This document shows, in pieces, positions 34,974-42,535 of a DNA stretch of 57,373 nucleotides. Within the stretch, counting starts at the first letter, position 1, and every line of letters starts with the position of its first letter. Source of the stretch: a virus; IMG/VR virus record IMGVR_UViG_3300031759_000022, positions 1-57,373 of that record; one strand, written 5' to 3'. The position numbers and the translations under genes were made by a program. The notes below the pieces were generated by a model. The model saw only the letters and a list, made by a program, of their open reading frames with translations, did not search any database and was not told where the DNA came from.

Positions 34974-36866
34974 TTACTTCCTGTAACGCTTATTGACCCA
35001 GCCCTCTGCTGCTAGAGGAAATGTTGGGGCCCATGTTGGTGGGGTTGTCATAATTTGCATAACCTCACCATCCAATACTAACTTTGCATTTTCTTCATCA
35101 ACTAGGATTAATACCTCATCATGGATAGAATTGATTATCTCATAGCCCTTCTTCTCCAAATTGAGCATCGCATTTGCCAAAAAATCTCTGGCGGTTCCCT
35201 GAACTGCGGATTGAAAGATAGAGCTACCAATGAGTTGGTTCCTAGTCCAAGCCCGGGTGTAGGTATTCAAACTGTGAACAGTGACCCCATACTTAGTAGT
35301 CCCCCAAGGAGTTGTGACCAAATCGAGTTGTGGCCTCTGCCAGCAAATCAACCTACCGCTTGGCAATTTCATCCATAGTGTTTCTTTCACAACTTTCAGC
35401 ACAATATGCTGTCCCGCCCGAAATGGATTGCCGGGATTGCTTACTGCTTCAATCGCAGCATTTTCGCACAATGACCACAGCTCCTTCACTTTCGAATACG
35501 AACTGCGGTAACCATCTACTGCGCTCTTGGCTTGAACCTCACTCAGCTTAACCCCCATCCCTTCAGCATACTTAACAAGTCCCTTAGCTCCTTGGCCAAA
35601 CATCGCGCCCAATACCGCGGACTTACTAACCTGGCGTTGTTCCTTTGTGACCTCATCGTATGGTATATGGTACAAGCGTTCCGAAGCGAAGACCTTGTAC
35701 TCATCTAATCCCTTTCTAAAGAGCTCGACCTTGTCTTTTTGCCCAGCCAGGTAGACGCCAACTCGGTTTTCAATTGAGCTAAAATCCACGTCAACGAAGG
35801 TTTTGCCCGAAGGTGCTTTGATCGCAGATCTAACGAGGCTTGAAAGTTCTGCCATTGTGCCACTTGCCCCTCCAAATACCTGTGGTATCGCGCGTTCAAT
35901 CTCAGCATCTTCGAGTGTGGGACGAGCAATATTCTGTAAATTGAGGCCACCACGGCTCGCCCAGCGGCCAGTACTAGCGCCATGATATACCAATGTATTC
36001 CTAATCCGTCCTTCACGTTGTATCTCCTGCATCTTAGCGTACTTAGCCACGCTAGTTTGGCTCCCTTCTTGGCGTAATTCTAATGCCCTACGTACGTCTT
36101 TATGTAAGTTAGTGTCTACTAACTTAGCTGAAACGGTCTTAGCGGTCATATCAGCCATATCTCCACCCTTTTCATTCAACCAACCGAGCAATTTAGCCCT
36201 TTCTGAGGGCTTAAAACCTGTCATAGCGATGAGTTCTTGGTCCAACTGTGCCTGTGCCCCCAATACAGCTTTACAGGCATTCTGGAGCTCTATAGGATCA
36301 ACTGGTACGCCTCGATCATTAATTTGCTGTGTCAGAGTATATACTTCTTGTTCGGCGGCTGTAAGGGGCCTTAAAACGCTTCCTATGGCCATCTCTGTGC
36401 GTACGTCACCCATACAATAATCATACATCTGTTTTAGCAAAACCGGGTCTTTGTCGAATGTACCGTCTTTCTTTGGTTTACATAGCTTTTGAATGAGTCG
36501 CTTACCAATGGGGTCTTTTTGCTCCACAGTACCTAAAAATATAGCAGCATCTTCCAAACTCTGTGGCACGTTATTGGCTGCTGCTATAGCCATAGTATCA
36601 ATGCATCTTTCAAGCAGAATGTCCAATTTAAGCACGTATTTCATAATGTGCCATTCAAACATAACATTCCACCCTTGAAACCAATTGTTTCTTTCGTACA
36701 TAAACATTGGCAAAGGCATATCTGGGGTCCAAAGTTTTACAGGACCCCCATCAATAGAATACGCCATACAAATCACTTCGGTGCTTGGGTCGCTTGCGTA
36801 TATGTCTAATCCATGAGTTGGCAAATCAATGTTACTTCGCACTTCAAAGTCTAAATTAATCAACAT
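34974..36866 (-). CDS. Family A DNA polymerase with 3'-5' exonuclease
   Basis: A 630-residue replicative polymerase. The exonuclease domain has D6-F-E8, and Y150-x3-D154 as the DEDDy third motif. The polymerase domain shows motif A (DFSSIENRV, Asp361), motif B (R411-QVS-K415-SAV-L419-GAM-F423-G) and motif C (HDEV, Asp583). L419 aligns with E. coli Phe762 and F423 with Tyr766. Viral family A polymerases with Leu at 762 have been associated with slower or temperate replication. No 5'-nuclease domain is present. Its start overlaps the HNH gene end by 11 bases, with AAAGG as ribosome-binding site. Confidence 0.9.
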   Translation of the reverse strand: MLINLDFEVRSNIDLPTHGLDIYASDPSTEVICMAYSIDGGPVKLWTPDMPLPMFMYERNNWFQGWNVMFEWHIMKYVLKLDILLERCIDTMAIAAANNVPQSLEDAAIFLGTVEQKDPIGKRLIQKLCKPKKDGTFDKDPVLLKQMYDYCMGDVRTEMAIGSVLRPLTAAEQEVYTLTQQINDRGVPVDPIELQNACKAVLGAQAQLDQELIAMTGFKPSERAKLLGWLNEKGGDMADMTAKTVSAKLVDTNLHKDVRRALELRQEGSQTSVAKYAKMQEIQREGRIRNTLVYHGASTGRWASRGGLNLQNIARPTLEDAEIERAIPQVFGGASGTMAELSSLVRSAIKAPSGKTFVDVDFSSIENRVGVYLAGQKDKVELFRKGLDEYKVFASERLYHIPYDEVTKEQRQVSKSAVLGAMFGQGAKGLVKYAEGMGVKLSEVQAKSAVDGYRSSYSKVKELWSLCENAAIEAVSNPGNPFRAGQHIVLKVVKETLWMKLPSGRLICWQRPQLDLVTTPWGTTKYGVTVHSLNTYTRAWTRNQLIGSSIFQSAVQGTARDFLANAMLNLEKKGYEIINSIHDEVLILVDEENAKLVLDGEVMQIMTTPPTWAPTFPLAAEGWVNKRYRK

Positions 36867-37245
36867 TTTTTACCTTTCGTTTTGTCCAACCATGTTTGTT
36901 TTCTACCGAATGAATAGCATGGCAGTTAGCACACAATACTTCGCATTTGGCGATTTCTGCAAAAATGGTTTCCCATTTTCTTTTGGGGTCTTGCGATATA
37001 TTGAATAGTTTTTCCCCTTTAATATGATTAAATTGTAGTGCTGCAGGGTGTTTATTATATCCGCATTGCGCACAGCCTCGGCTTAATTTAATGCTATTAA
37101 TCGCCTCTCTACGACCCTGTTGAAACTTTTTTGTTGTTCTGGATTTATTCGGGTTGTGATTTCGGCATTTTGCTGAACAATATTTTTGCCAAACCACTTT
37201 TGATATGTAGTTTGCACTACACGATTGACATGTTTTCACACTCAC
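36856..37245 (-). CDS. HNH endonuclease with zinc finger
   Basis: A 129-residue nuclease. It opens with a CQSCSANYISKVVWQKYCSAKC zinc finger and has the HNH core GCAQCGYNKHPAALQFNHIKG, then EIAKCEVLCANCHAIHS. The GTG at 37245 is the longest start; GTG at 37239 has a better spaced AGGAG. It lies between the reductase and the polymerase gene and overlaps the polymerase start, as expected for an inserted homing endonuclease. Confidence 0.75.
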   Translation of the reverse strand: MSVKTCQSCSANYISKVVWQKYCSAKCRNHNPNKSRTTKKFQQGRREAINSIKLSRGCAQCGYNKHPAALQFNHIKGEKLFNISQDPKRKWETIFAEIAKCEVLCANCHAIHSVENKHGWTKRKVKNVD

Positions 37246-37269
37246 TCCTAGGGTAACCGACGTATCGGG

Positions 37270-37296
37270 AAAAAAGGGGGCCAGGACTGCGCCCCC
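37270..37296 (-). terminator. Rho-independent terminator after the reductase gene
   Basis: On the minus strand GGGGGC pairs with GCCCCC around a 9-nt loop, followed by TTTTTT. It separates the ribonucleotide reductase from the HNH/polymerase genes. Confidence 0.85.
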
Positions 37297-37321
37297 AAAC
37301 CAACCACCATGTAAAACTTAA

Positions 37322-39196
37322 TTATATCTCACAAACGCCAGCGCTGCAAGCAAGCATTTGGACGCCTTCTACATTGTCGGTTTCCTCTTTAAGTTGGCTC
37401 CAATCAATAACAGGTATAGCTGCTTTTAGTTCTTCGTATTCCTGCTCAGTACATTCAGTATACGGTGCTTGACGGTAAGTTCCTCCGTCGTAGGGGAGGT
37501 AGCTAACTCCGCTGATTTCGTCAAAGTTGTTCCATGTCCAGGCTCCAACACTAGGCCAGTCTCCTTCCGCAACCGAGATCGTAACAGAGGGTTTGTGCTC
37601 GCACCAATATCGCTGATAGGTAAGCCAGAGCTCAAGGTGGGCGATTGGGGTAACGTCGTCTCTGGTAAGTCCATCGGGGGCTTTCTGTGGAAAACTGAAG
37701 ACGGTAGTTTGGGTGGGTTTGTAAACACAGTCTTCTGCTGGAATTCCTTGTCCAATAAGGAATTGGGAGAGAGGATCTTTTTTATCTCCTCGCACTCTTC
37801 GGATATAGAATTTAGCATGGCGAGGGTGGATGCCGCTCGCCGAATTAGTAAGCTGGGATACTGTTCCACTTGGCTTGACGCATGTGATAGCAGCGCTGAC
37901 AGGGATTCCGAGAGCAGCTGCCCATTCTTCATTTGTACTTCTAGCGCACTCTCTAAGTTCTGTAAGTAAGGCATTTAATTTAGGTCCTTGGGTTGTGAGA
38001 AGGGGATTATCGTAGATTCCAGTGAGGGAGACACCAAGTAGGCGCTCTTCTTCAGTATTACGTTGCCACACTTTGCGCAAGTAGGGGAACTTTGTGAAGG
38101 TGGACTGGATTGTACCAAGGATGGTGGCAAGCCGCACTTTACGCAACAAGGTCTCTTTAGTATCGTCATGTCGTACTACGCACTCAGAGAGGTTGCAGAA
38201 TTGGTAAGGACGTAAAATAATTTCCGAACACGGATTCGTTCCAAATTCGTAGTTAGGGTCCCTGTTACCATATTTCTCAACAGTTTTCTTTGCAGCTTCG
38301 CGGTTAAATATACCGCGTTCCCCTGAGTGGGAGTTGTATAGCGAAAGCCACTCTTCCATGAATTTGCCAACGGTTGGAGTTTCATTGTAAACCGCAGAGT
38401 TGTTTGCAAGAGCGCGGTGCGGGGCAGTATCCCACCATGGGCCAGCTTTAGCATATCGAATCCTTTCATCGTCTAAGTCGGAAAGTGAAATCATAGCTGA
38501 TCGGCGCACACCACCAACCACTACCACCTCACCAATTTTACACATCAGGTCATGGCACTCTAATGAATTTAAGCGACGGCCTTTAGCGTTTTTAAATGTT
38601 GCTACAGTAAACTCAAACAAATCAATCAGTGGTTGCGGCCCGGAAGCTCGTCCGCCAAATGTTTTGAGTCGTGCTCCGGAAGGTCTAACGGCTGACACGT
38701 CCCATTTAGGGATTTCACCAGCCCATAAAGTGGCAAGCAAAAGTCGCAGTGACTTAGACCAACCTTCTTTTGAATCATGTACGGTGATTCGATGTTCTGA
38801 ATCAAATAAGCGCTCTGGCACTTCGGGCAGCTTATTAATATTTTTGGACTCCACTGAGAATCCGACGCCAGTGCCACACAAGAGAATGAACATTGCCTCG
38901 TCAAAGCTCTTAGGATCATCCACAGGCATATAAGCACAATTATAAACGCAAGTATTATCACGATCGGCACTCTTTCCAGCCGTCATCATGGCTCGCATGG
39001 AAGGCATTAATTCTAGGTTAACAATAGAGTTGTATAACTCAGCTTTTAATTCTGTATTTTCGGTAATTGCAGGTGTTCTGGTAAAAATATAATCTGTAAA
39101 TCTTGTCACTGTTTCAGGCCAGGTCTCACGACGACCTTTATCGTCTTGGTAACGGGCGTATCTGCTTGCCGCGATATATTCCATGTACTGATCCAA
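37322..39196 (-). CDS. nrdJ: Adenosylcobalamin-dependent ribonucleotide reductase (class II)
   Basis: A 624-residue single-chain reductase. Residues 63-122 (LMPSMRAMMTAGKSADRDN, then LLCGTGVGFSVE) and NPCSE at 321-325 are the catalytic core: Asn321, Cys323 and Glu325 surround the thiyl radical. VKPSGTVSQL follows, and the end carries a C-x4-C pair (Cys617, Cys622) that passes electrons in. This is the monomeric B12-type enzyme, which makes deoxynucleotides with or without oxygen but needs cobalamin from the host. It supplies precursors for the polymerase encoded downstream. The ribosome-binding site is AAGGAAAA. Confidence 0.9.
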   Translation of the reverse strand: MDQYMEYIAASRYARYQDDKGRRETWPETVTRFTDYIFTRTPAITENTELKAELYNSIVNLELMPSMRAMMTAGKSADRDNTCVYNCAYMPVDDPKSFDEAMFILLCGTGVGFSVESKNINKLPEVPERLFDSEHRITVHDSKEGWSKSLRLLLATLWAGEIPKWDVSAVRPSGARLKTFGGRASGPQPLIDLFEFTVATFKNAKGRRLNSLECHDLMCKIGEVVVVGGVRRSAMISLSDLDDERIRYAKAGPWWDTAPHRALANNSAVYNETPTVGKFMEEWLSLYNSHSGERGIFNREAAKKTVEKYGNRDPNYEFGTNPCSEIILRPYQFCNLSECVVRHDDTKETLLRKVRLATILGTIQSTFTKFPYLRKVWQRNTEEERLLGVSLTGIYDNPLLTTQGPKLNALLTELRECARSTNEEWAAALGIPVSAAITCVKPSGTVSQLTNSASGIHPRHAKFYIRRVRGDKKDPLSQFLIGQGIPAEDCVYKPTQTTVFSFPQKAPDGLTRDDVTPIAHLELWLTYQRYWCEHKPSVTISVAEGDWPSVGAWTWNNFDEISGVSYLPYDGGTYRQAPYTECTEQEYEELKAAIPVIDWSQLKEETDNVEGVQMLACSAGVCEI

Positions 39197-39221
39197 AATT
39201 GTTTTCCTTATTGTTCTCTAT

Positions 39222-39227
39222 ATTATA
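39222..39227 (-). promoter_or_regulatory. Possible host-type -10 before the reductase gene
   Basis: TATAAT on the minus strand, just after the upstream terminator and 26 bp before the nrdJ start. No good -35 is visible because the T tract of the terminator fills that place. Confidence 0.35.
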
Positions 39228-39234
39228 TGGTGGG

Positions 39235-39269
39235 AAAAAAGGGAGGCCATAGTTTCTATGGACACTCCC
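39235..39269 (-). terminator. Rho-independent terminator after the ssDNA-binding gene
   Basis: On the minus strand GGGAG and CTCCC, plus an inner CCATAG/CTATGG stem, form an imperfect hairpin followed by TTTTTT. It ends the transcript of the 39310-39825 gene. Confidence 0.75.
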
Positions 39270-39309
39270 TGCACTACTTACTACAAAGGCCTCTAGGGCA
39301 ATTTACTAC

Positions 39310-39825
39310 TTATACTGCGAAATCATCAGCTGCTGAAGAACCACCACCTAATTTATCAGCATCAGCTAACTTTTGTAGGTTGTTTAAACCACACGCAATA
39401 CCTTTAGAACCGGCGGCATTGTATGGGTAAAATGTTACAGATGCACGACCATAACAACCACTATAGAACTCGTTTTGGTCAAACAACTCTTCACGATTTG
39501 CATCTACAACTTGAGGCTTTTGTGCGCTGTTGGCGTTGATAAAATAATGACCTGCATAAGCTGCATCATCACGCTCTTCATCACCATCACGCAAACCGCC
39601 TTTTAAACCTTTTGGTACTGAGCCGCCAAAGAACGCTGCGTTAGTTGTCTTAGCATCTTCAAAGGCTTTTTTAATCTTTGCAACACCTTCAACATCGGAC
39701 TTAGGGATAAGAATAGAAACTGAATACTTTGGTTCGCCACCATTCATACCAGCTTTTGGCTGAAATACATTAGCGTATGAAAAACGAACTTTACCTGTTA
39801 CGATTTTAACTTTGTTGGATTGCAT
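39310..39825 (-). CDS. ssDNA-binding protein (DUF2815 / Enc34-like)
   Basis: A 171-residue protein matching the phage DUF2815 group: VKIVTGKVRFSYANVFQPKA, YSVSILIPKSDVEGVAKIKKA, GYACGRASV-like strand (FYSGCYGRASVTFYPY) and a final acidic tail (SSAADDFAV). Members form an OB-fold that coats single-stranded DNA, and the acidic tail recruits partners, as in bacterial SSB. It has its own host-type promoter and terminator, suggesting high independent expression. Confidence 0.75.
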   Translation of the reverse strand: MQSNKVKIVTGKVRFSYANVFQPKAGMNGGEPKYSVSILIPKSDVEGVAKIKKAFEDAKTTNAAFFGGSVPKGLKGGLRDGDEERDDAAYAGHYFINANSAQKPQVVDANREELFDQNEFYSGCYGRASVTFYPYNAAGSKGIACGLNNLQKLADADKLGGGSSAADDFAV

Positions 39826-39888
39826 TTTATTTCCTATTTACATTAGAACTGGACTTCAATAGGGGCCAGTTCGTCTACCCTTAACGCT

Positions 39889-39916
39889 ATTATACACACT
39901 TTTACGAATCGTGCAA
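39889..39916 (-). promoter_or_regulatory. Host sigma-70-type promoter for the ssDNA-binding gene
   Basis: On the minus strand TTGCAC (39916-39911), 16 nt, TATAAT (39894-39889). The -35 lies within the end of the upstream gene. It gives a leader of about 55 nt. Confidence 0.65.
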
Positions 39917-40159
39917 TATTCCGTGAAACTCTAATGCTTTTTGTACTGCCATTGCGTTAATAAAATCTGCTTTGTACTCATACTCGTCTAATGCTTCTGG
40001 ATCTTCTGCTATGTAATCGAGTACTTCATACATATCATATCTTAATTGTAACACAGCTTCTCTATTTCCGCTACCGGGTAAACCATCAAAATCTTTTGTA
40101 TACTTTTCTATTAAATAATCGGGAACTTCTATTTTATATCCAGAGTATTCAATATTCAT
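39902..40159 (-). CDS. Small acidic hypothetical protein
   Basis: An 85-residue acidic, mainly helical protein (VLQLRYDMYEVLDYIAEDPE). Its start overlaps the stop of the small membrane protein (ATGA). No family was recognised. Its last codons contain the -35 of the ssDNA-binding gene promoter. Confidence 0.6.
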   Translation of the reverse strand: MNIEYSGYKIEVPDYLIEKYTKDFDGLPGSGNREAVLQLRYDMYEVLDYIAEDPEALDEYEYKADFINAMAVQKALEFHGILHDS

Positions 40160-40305
40160 AGTTGTAATGTTACCATAACTAGGCCCACATTACCTAAAGC
40201 ATATCCTAAAAACGAAATACCCATACCGACTTGACCTTTCATAATAAATTGAATTGCCACAATAGTATACACCACACCAATCAAACCAATTAACCAGGCG
40301 TTCAT
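40156..40305 (-). CDS. Two-helix membrane micro-protein
   Basis: A 49-residue gene linked by ATGA to the next gene. The product has two membrane segments: WLIGLIGVVYTIVAIQFIM and ISFLGYALGNVGLVMVTL. Its start region is made of 8-bp tandem repeats, each carrying an ATGAACGC. Function is unknown; an envelope-targeted early product is possible. Confidence 0.6.
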   Translation of the reverse strand: MNAWLIGLIGVVYTIVAIQFIMKGQVGMGISFLGYALGNVGLVMVTLQL

Positions 40306-40337
40306 GCGTTCATGCGTTCATGCGTTAATGCGTTCAT
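40298..40337 (-). repeat. Five tandem copies of an 8-bp unit across a start codon
   Basis: The plus-strand unit GCGTTCAT occurs five times in a row, the fourth with one mismatch (GCGTTAAT). On the coding (minus) strand each exact copy reads ATGAACGC. It joins the stop codon of the Cas4-like gene to the start codon of the membrane micro-protein. Confidence 0.95.
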
Positions 40338-41482
40338 GCAAAGTCCTCCTTAGCAGCTTGTTTAACACGTACCAGTTTTGGTGCTCCGTCTGGACGTAAA
40401 ACTAAATCACCCAACCATGCCGCTGCTTGCTTGTTAATCTTTTCCAATGATGCGATAGATTTAAGTGTTGGCTGATTCCAAATCTGTTCCGCTGGCATAC
40501 CCTTTTCAATAAGCACTGTTGCCGCTAATTGGTTATCTGATATCTTGCGGTGAGTCTTTGTAACTGACAGCTTAAAGCCTGTAGGAATAACATTACAGGT
40601 TATGGCCTGTTCTAGTGCGTACTCTTCTACATCATTTGCCCATGTTCTTAAATCTTGGGCTTTGGCAAGGACTTCAATAATTTCGTCTTGGCTGAGGAGG
40701 GCTGGCTCTTGGAAGTCTTGCTTGGCAAGCTCTGTGTTGAAGTCGCTGCGGGAGCGGCACGTCGCTTTGGCACGGCAGAACTGGCACCACTCTCCGGGGA
40801 GGAAGTCACCCGAGCCGGACCACGCTTTCTTGGCTTTGGGTTTGACAAAATAGTTCGCCCAGTCGACAAGTTTATGTATGCTTGTTCCGTCGGTACTGAT
40901 TGAGTCGAGTCTAGGTTGGTGAATGGTATAGCTAACTTCTTTAATGTTTGGGAACTCTTCTTTGAACTTGGCGTATGCCCCGAGTGCGTAAAGTCTGAGT
41001 TGAGGATTGTCTTCTGCGTAAACTGGAATTCCTTTTCCAAATTTAAGGTCGATAACGCGAATGGAGTGTTCAGAAAGAATAACCACATCGGCCGTACCAA
41101 AGCCATCAGGAACCCATTCAGAGAAGTCCACACGCTGTTCAAAAAGCGGTGTGTCTCCTTCACCAATTTGAGAGCGGACGTAAAGAACGTAGTTGTCAAC
41201 GTGGGCTTCAAAGTCCTCTCTTTCAGCTTCTTCATAGTTTTGATAGATCGGGTGCGTTTTAATGATTTCATATTCTCGGTCATATTCATCGTGTCCTATT
41301 TGATTAAACTGCAAACGCAAGCGTACTTCACCTAGCGAATGGGCAAGAGTGCCTTCCGCAGAGAAATCAATCCCTTTGGTATTTCTTTTTTGTTCTGGAA
41401 GGGTGGATTCTAAACGAGCACTTGGTGTGCAAGATAGCCATCTTTTGGCTCCCGATGCACTTAACATGGCGTGGGCTGTCAA
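40334..41482 (-). CDS. Cas4-like PD-(D/E)XK nuclease (DUF2800)
   Basis: A 382-residue protein of the DUF2800 type. LSASGAKRWLSCTPSARLE opens it; EGTLAHSLGE, then FGTADVVILSEHSIRVIDLKFGKG give the nuclease core (Asp in GTAD, Asp-x-Lys in DLK), and CQFCRAKATCRS carries cysteines for an iron-sulfur cluster together with upstream Cys18. It probably resects DNA ends in recombination or processing. The start is TTG at 41482; an in-frame ATG at 41467 is an alternative. It follows promoter variant site 8. Confidence 0.75.
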   Translation of the reverse strand: MTAHAMLSASGAKRWLSCTPSARLESTLPEQKRNTKGIDFSAEGTLAHSLGEVRLRLQFNQIGHDEYDREYEIIKTHPIYQNYEEAEREDFEAHVDNYVLYVRSQIGEGDTPLFEQRVDFSEWVPDGFGTADVVILSEHSIRVIDLKFGKGIPVYAEDNPQLRLYALGAYAKFKEEFPNIKEVSYTIHQPRLDSISTDGTSIHKLVDWANYFVKPKAKKAWSGSGDFLPGEWCQFCRAKATCRSRSDFNTELAKQDFQEPALLSQDEIIEVLAKAQDLRTWANDVEEYALEQAITCNVIPTGFKLSVTKTHRKISDNQLAATVLIEKGMPAEQIWNQPTLKSIASLEKINKQAAAWLGDLVLRPDGAPKLVRVKQAAKEDFA

Positions 41483-41516
41483 TTTATTCTTTCAATTCGT
41501 TTTAAGAAGTATACAT

Positions 41517-41548
41517 ACTAATGCAAAAAAAGGGGCTAGTCAAGCCCC
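41517..41548 (-). promoter_or_regulatory. Variant phage promoter element, site 8 (Cas4-like gene)
   Basis: On the minus strand TTGCATTAGT (41526-41517), followed by ATGTATAC. The GGGCG box is replaced by GGGGC two bases further away (17-nt gap), and that GGGGC is part of the terminator stem. The terminator T tract runs straight into the box. Confidence 0.55.
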
Positions 41549-41551
41549 TTT
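41529..41551 (-). terminator. Bidirectional terminator between terminase small subunit and nuclease genes
   Basis: AGGGGCT and AGCCCCT pair around AGTCA, with A tract on one side and T tract on the other, so it can stop transcription in both directions. On the minus strand it ends the terminase small subunit transcript while leaving the TTGCATTAGT box just downstream. Confidence 0.8.
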
Positions 41552-41572
41552 TTAACGAATTTAAAAAAATAT

Positions 41573-41962
41573 TTATTTTAGGGCGGCAAGCAAATCTGCA
41601 ATCTCTTTATTGAAATCTACTTTTATTTCTACTTTAGCATCAATTTTAGTATCGCGGGTTTCGCGGTAATCTTGTTGAAATTGACCTCTGAGTGCTATTT
41701 CAGCGAGGCGGCTGTTGTAGCCTTTGTTTTCGATGTTTGCTAGAAGCTCACGCTCCCAGTGTGCCTGTGAGTGAACCAATGCCATATCCAGTGAATCGGC
41801 AAACTCTGGATGGTTCTTTTTGAATGTATCTGCTGCGGATTTTGAAATACCTAGATCGGACCAAATCATTTTTTGAGACGCACCTTGACGCCCTAGTTCA
41901 ATCATACGATCGCACATTTCCGGCTTAAATACGTATTTTTGAGTTGATTTTTTGGTTGCCAT
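41573..41962 (-). CDS. terS: Putative terminase small subunit
   Basis: A 129-residue helical protein. Residues 10-55 form a helix-turn-helix (CDRMIELGRQGASQKMIWSD, GISKSAADTFKKNHP), then a central helix (DSLDMALVHSQAHWERELLAN) for oligomer contacts and a beta/charged C-terminus (KIDAKVEIKVDF). This is the layout of terminase small subunits, which recognise phage DNA for packaging. It lies on the opposite strand and more than 15 kb from terL on either path, but under a late-type promoter (site 7), which fits a packaging role. Confidence 0.6.
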   Translation of the reverse strand: MATKKSTQKYVFKPEMCDRMIELGRQGASQKMIWSDLGISKSAADTFKKNHPEFADSLDMALVHSQAHWERELLANIENKGYNSRLAEIALRGQFQQDYRETRDTKIDAKVEIKVDFNKEIADLLAALK

Positions 41963-42081
41963 ATAATTCCTTTATTGATGGGGGCCGTCTTTCCGGCTGC
42001 CAGGAGTCCAGTCACCTCTCGCTTACTGGTAATGGCGTTTTAAGCCATTATACGGAGCCTTTCACAAGGAGTCCTATATCT
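41963..42081 (-). promoter_or_regulatory. Structured leader of the terminase small subunit message
   Basis: About 110 nt between promoter site 7 and the ATG, with no gene. It contains a perfect 7-bp hairpin (TAATGGC, 7-nt loop, GCCATTA; 42030-42050) and two related GGACTCCT boxes. The ribosome-binding site AAAGGAA is near the ATG. A regulatory role is possible but not shown. Confidence 0.4.
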
Positions 42082-42111
42082 ACTAATGCAAAAAACCAAC
42101 CAAAACCGCCC
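42082..42111 (-). promoter_or_regulatory. Phage promoter element, site 7 (terminase small subunit)
   Basis: On the minus strand GGGCG (42111-42107), 15 nt, TTGCATTAGT (42091-42082), then AGATATAGGA. It follows the stop codon of the upstream gene without a gap (TAAGGGCG). Confidence 0.8.
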
Positions 42112-42351
42112 TTAATCCGGAATGATAATATTGCGTACAGGCTTTTCTTTAGCTTTTTGTTCGTCCTCAATCATTTTTCTAAAAGTTGGCATCATTTCAT
42201 TAACAATGCCTTTAGTCATAGCTTCTGCTAAAAGGCGGTGCTCCATTTCCTGTTCTGCTGTTGTCTTTTTAGTTTTTTCATCGACGTTGTCCGCAATTTT
42301 GGTACCAAATTTACGATGTTTTAAAAACTGACGGATAAAGTTATCATCCAT
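42112..42351 (-). CDS. Small charged hypothetical protein
   Basis: A 79-residue, highly charged helical protein (KIADNVDEKTKKTTAEQEME, then MMPTFRKMIEDEQKAKEK). It overlaps the upstream gene by 8 bases. No family was recognised. Confidence 0.55.
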   Translation of the reverse strand: MDDNFIRQFLKHRKFGTKIADNVDEKTKKTTAEQEMEHRLLAEAMTKGIVNEMMPTFRKMIEDEQKAKEKPVRNIIIPD

Positions 42352-42535
42352 TCTTAGCTGTTTCCTTTTCTAGCATAGCTTTAAATTGTGGCTCTCCTTG
42401 TTGGCGAATTAATGCAATTAAACCAGCTGAACTTTTATAAGGACGCTCGCCTAATTCTTGTAAAATTGCGTTAATAAATTCAACGGTAAAAGAGAAGTTT
42501 AAAATCTCTTTTTTTAGTTTATCTTCCGGACTCAT
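42344..42535 (-). CDS. Small hypothetical protein
   Basis: A 63-residue protein predicted to be helical (FSFTVEFINAILQELGERP, LIALIRQQGEPQFKAMLEKE). It is linked by overlap to both neighbours (ATGA at the upstream side). No family was recognised. Confidence 0.55.
   Translation of the reverse strand: MSPEDKLKKEILNFSFTVEFINAILQELGERPYKSSAGLIALIRQQGEPQFKAMLEKETAKNG

Noticed and set aside
37469-38933. Long plus-strand frames inside the reductase gene
   Set aside because: They are antisense shadows of nrdJ, which has complete catalytic motifs.
40648-41289. A 213-codon minus-strand open frame inside the Cas4-like gene
   Set aside because: It is an alternate-frame shadow of a clearly recognisable gene and has low-complexity Thr/Ser/Lys composition.
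42030-42050. Hairpin TAATGGC/GCCATTA as a terminator
   Set aside because: There is no T tract on either strand and it lies within the leader of a gene.
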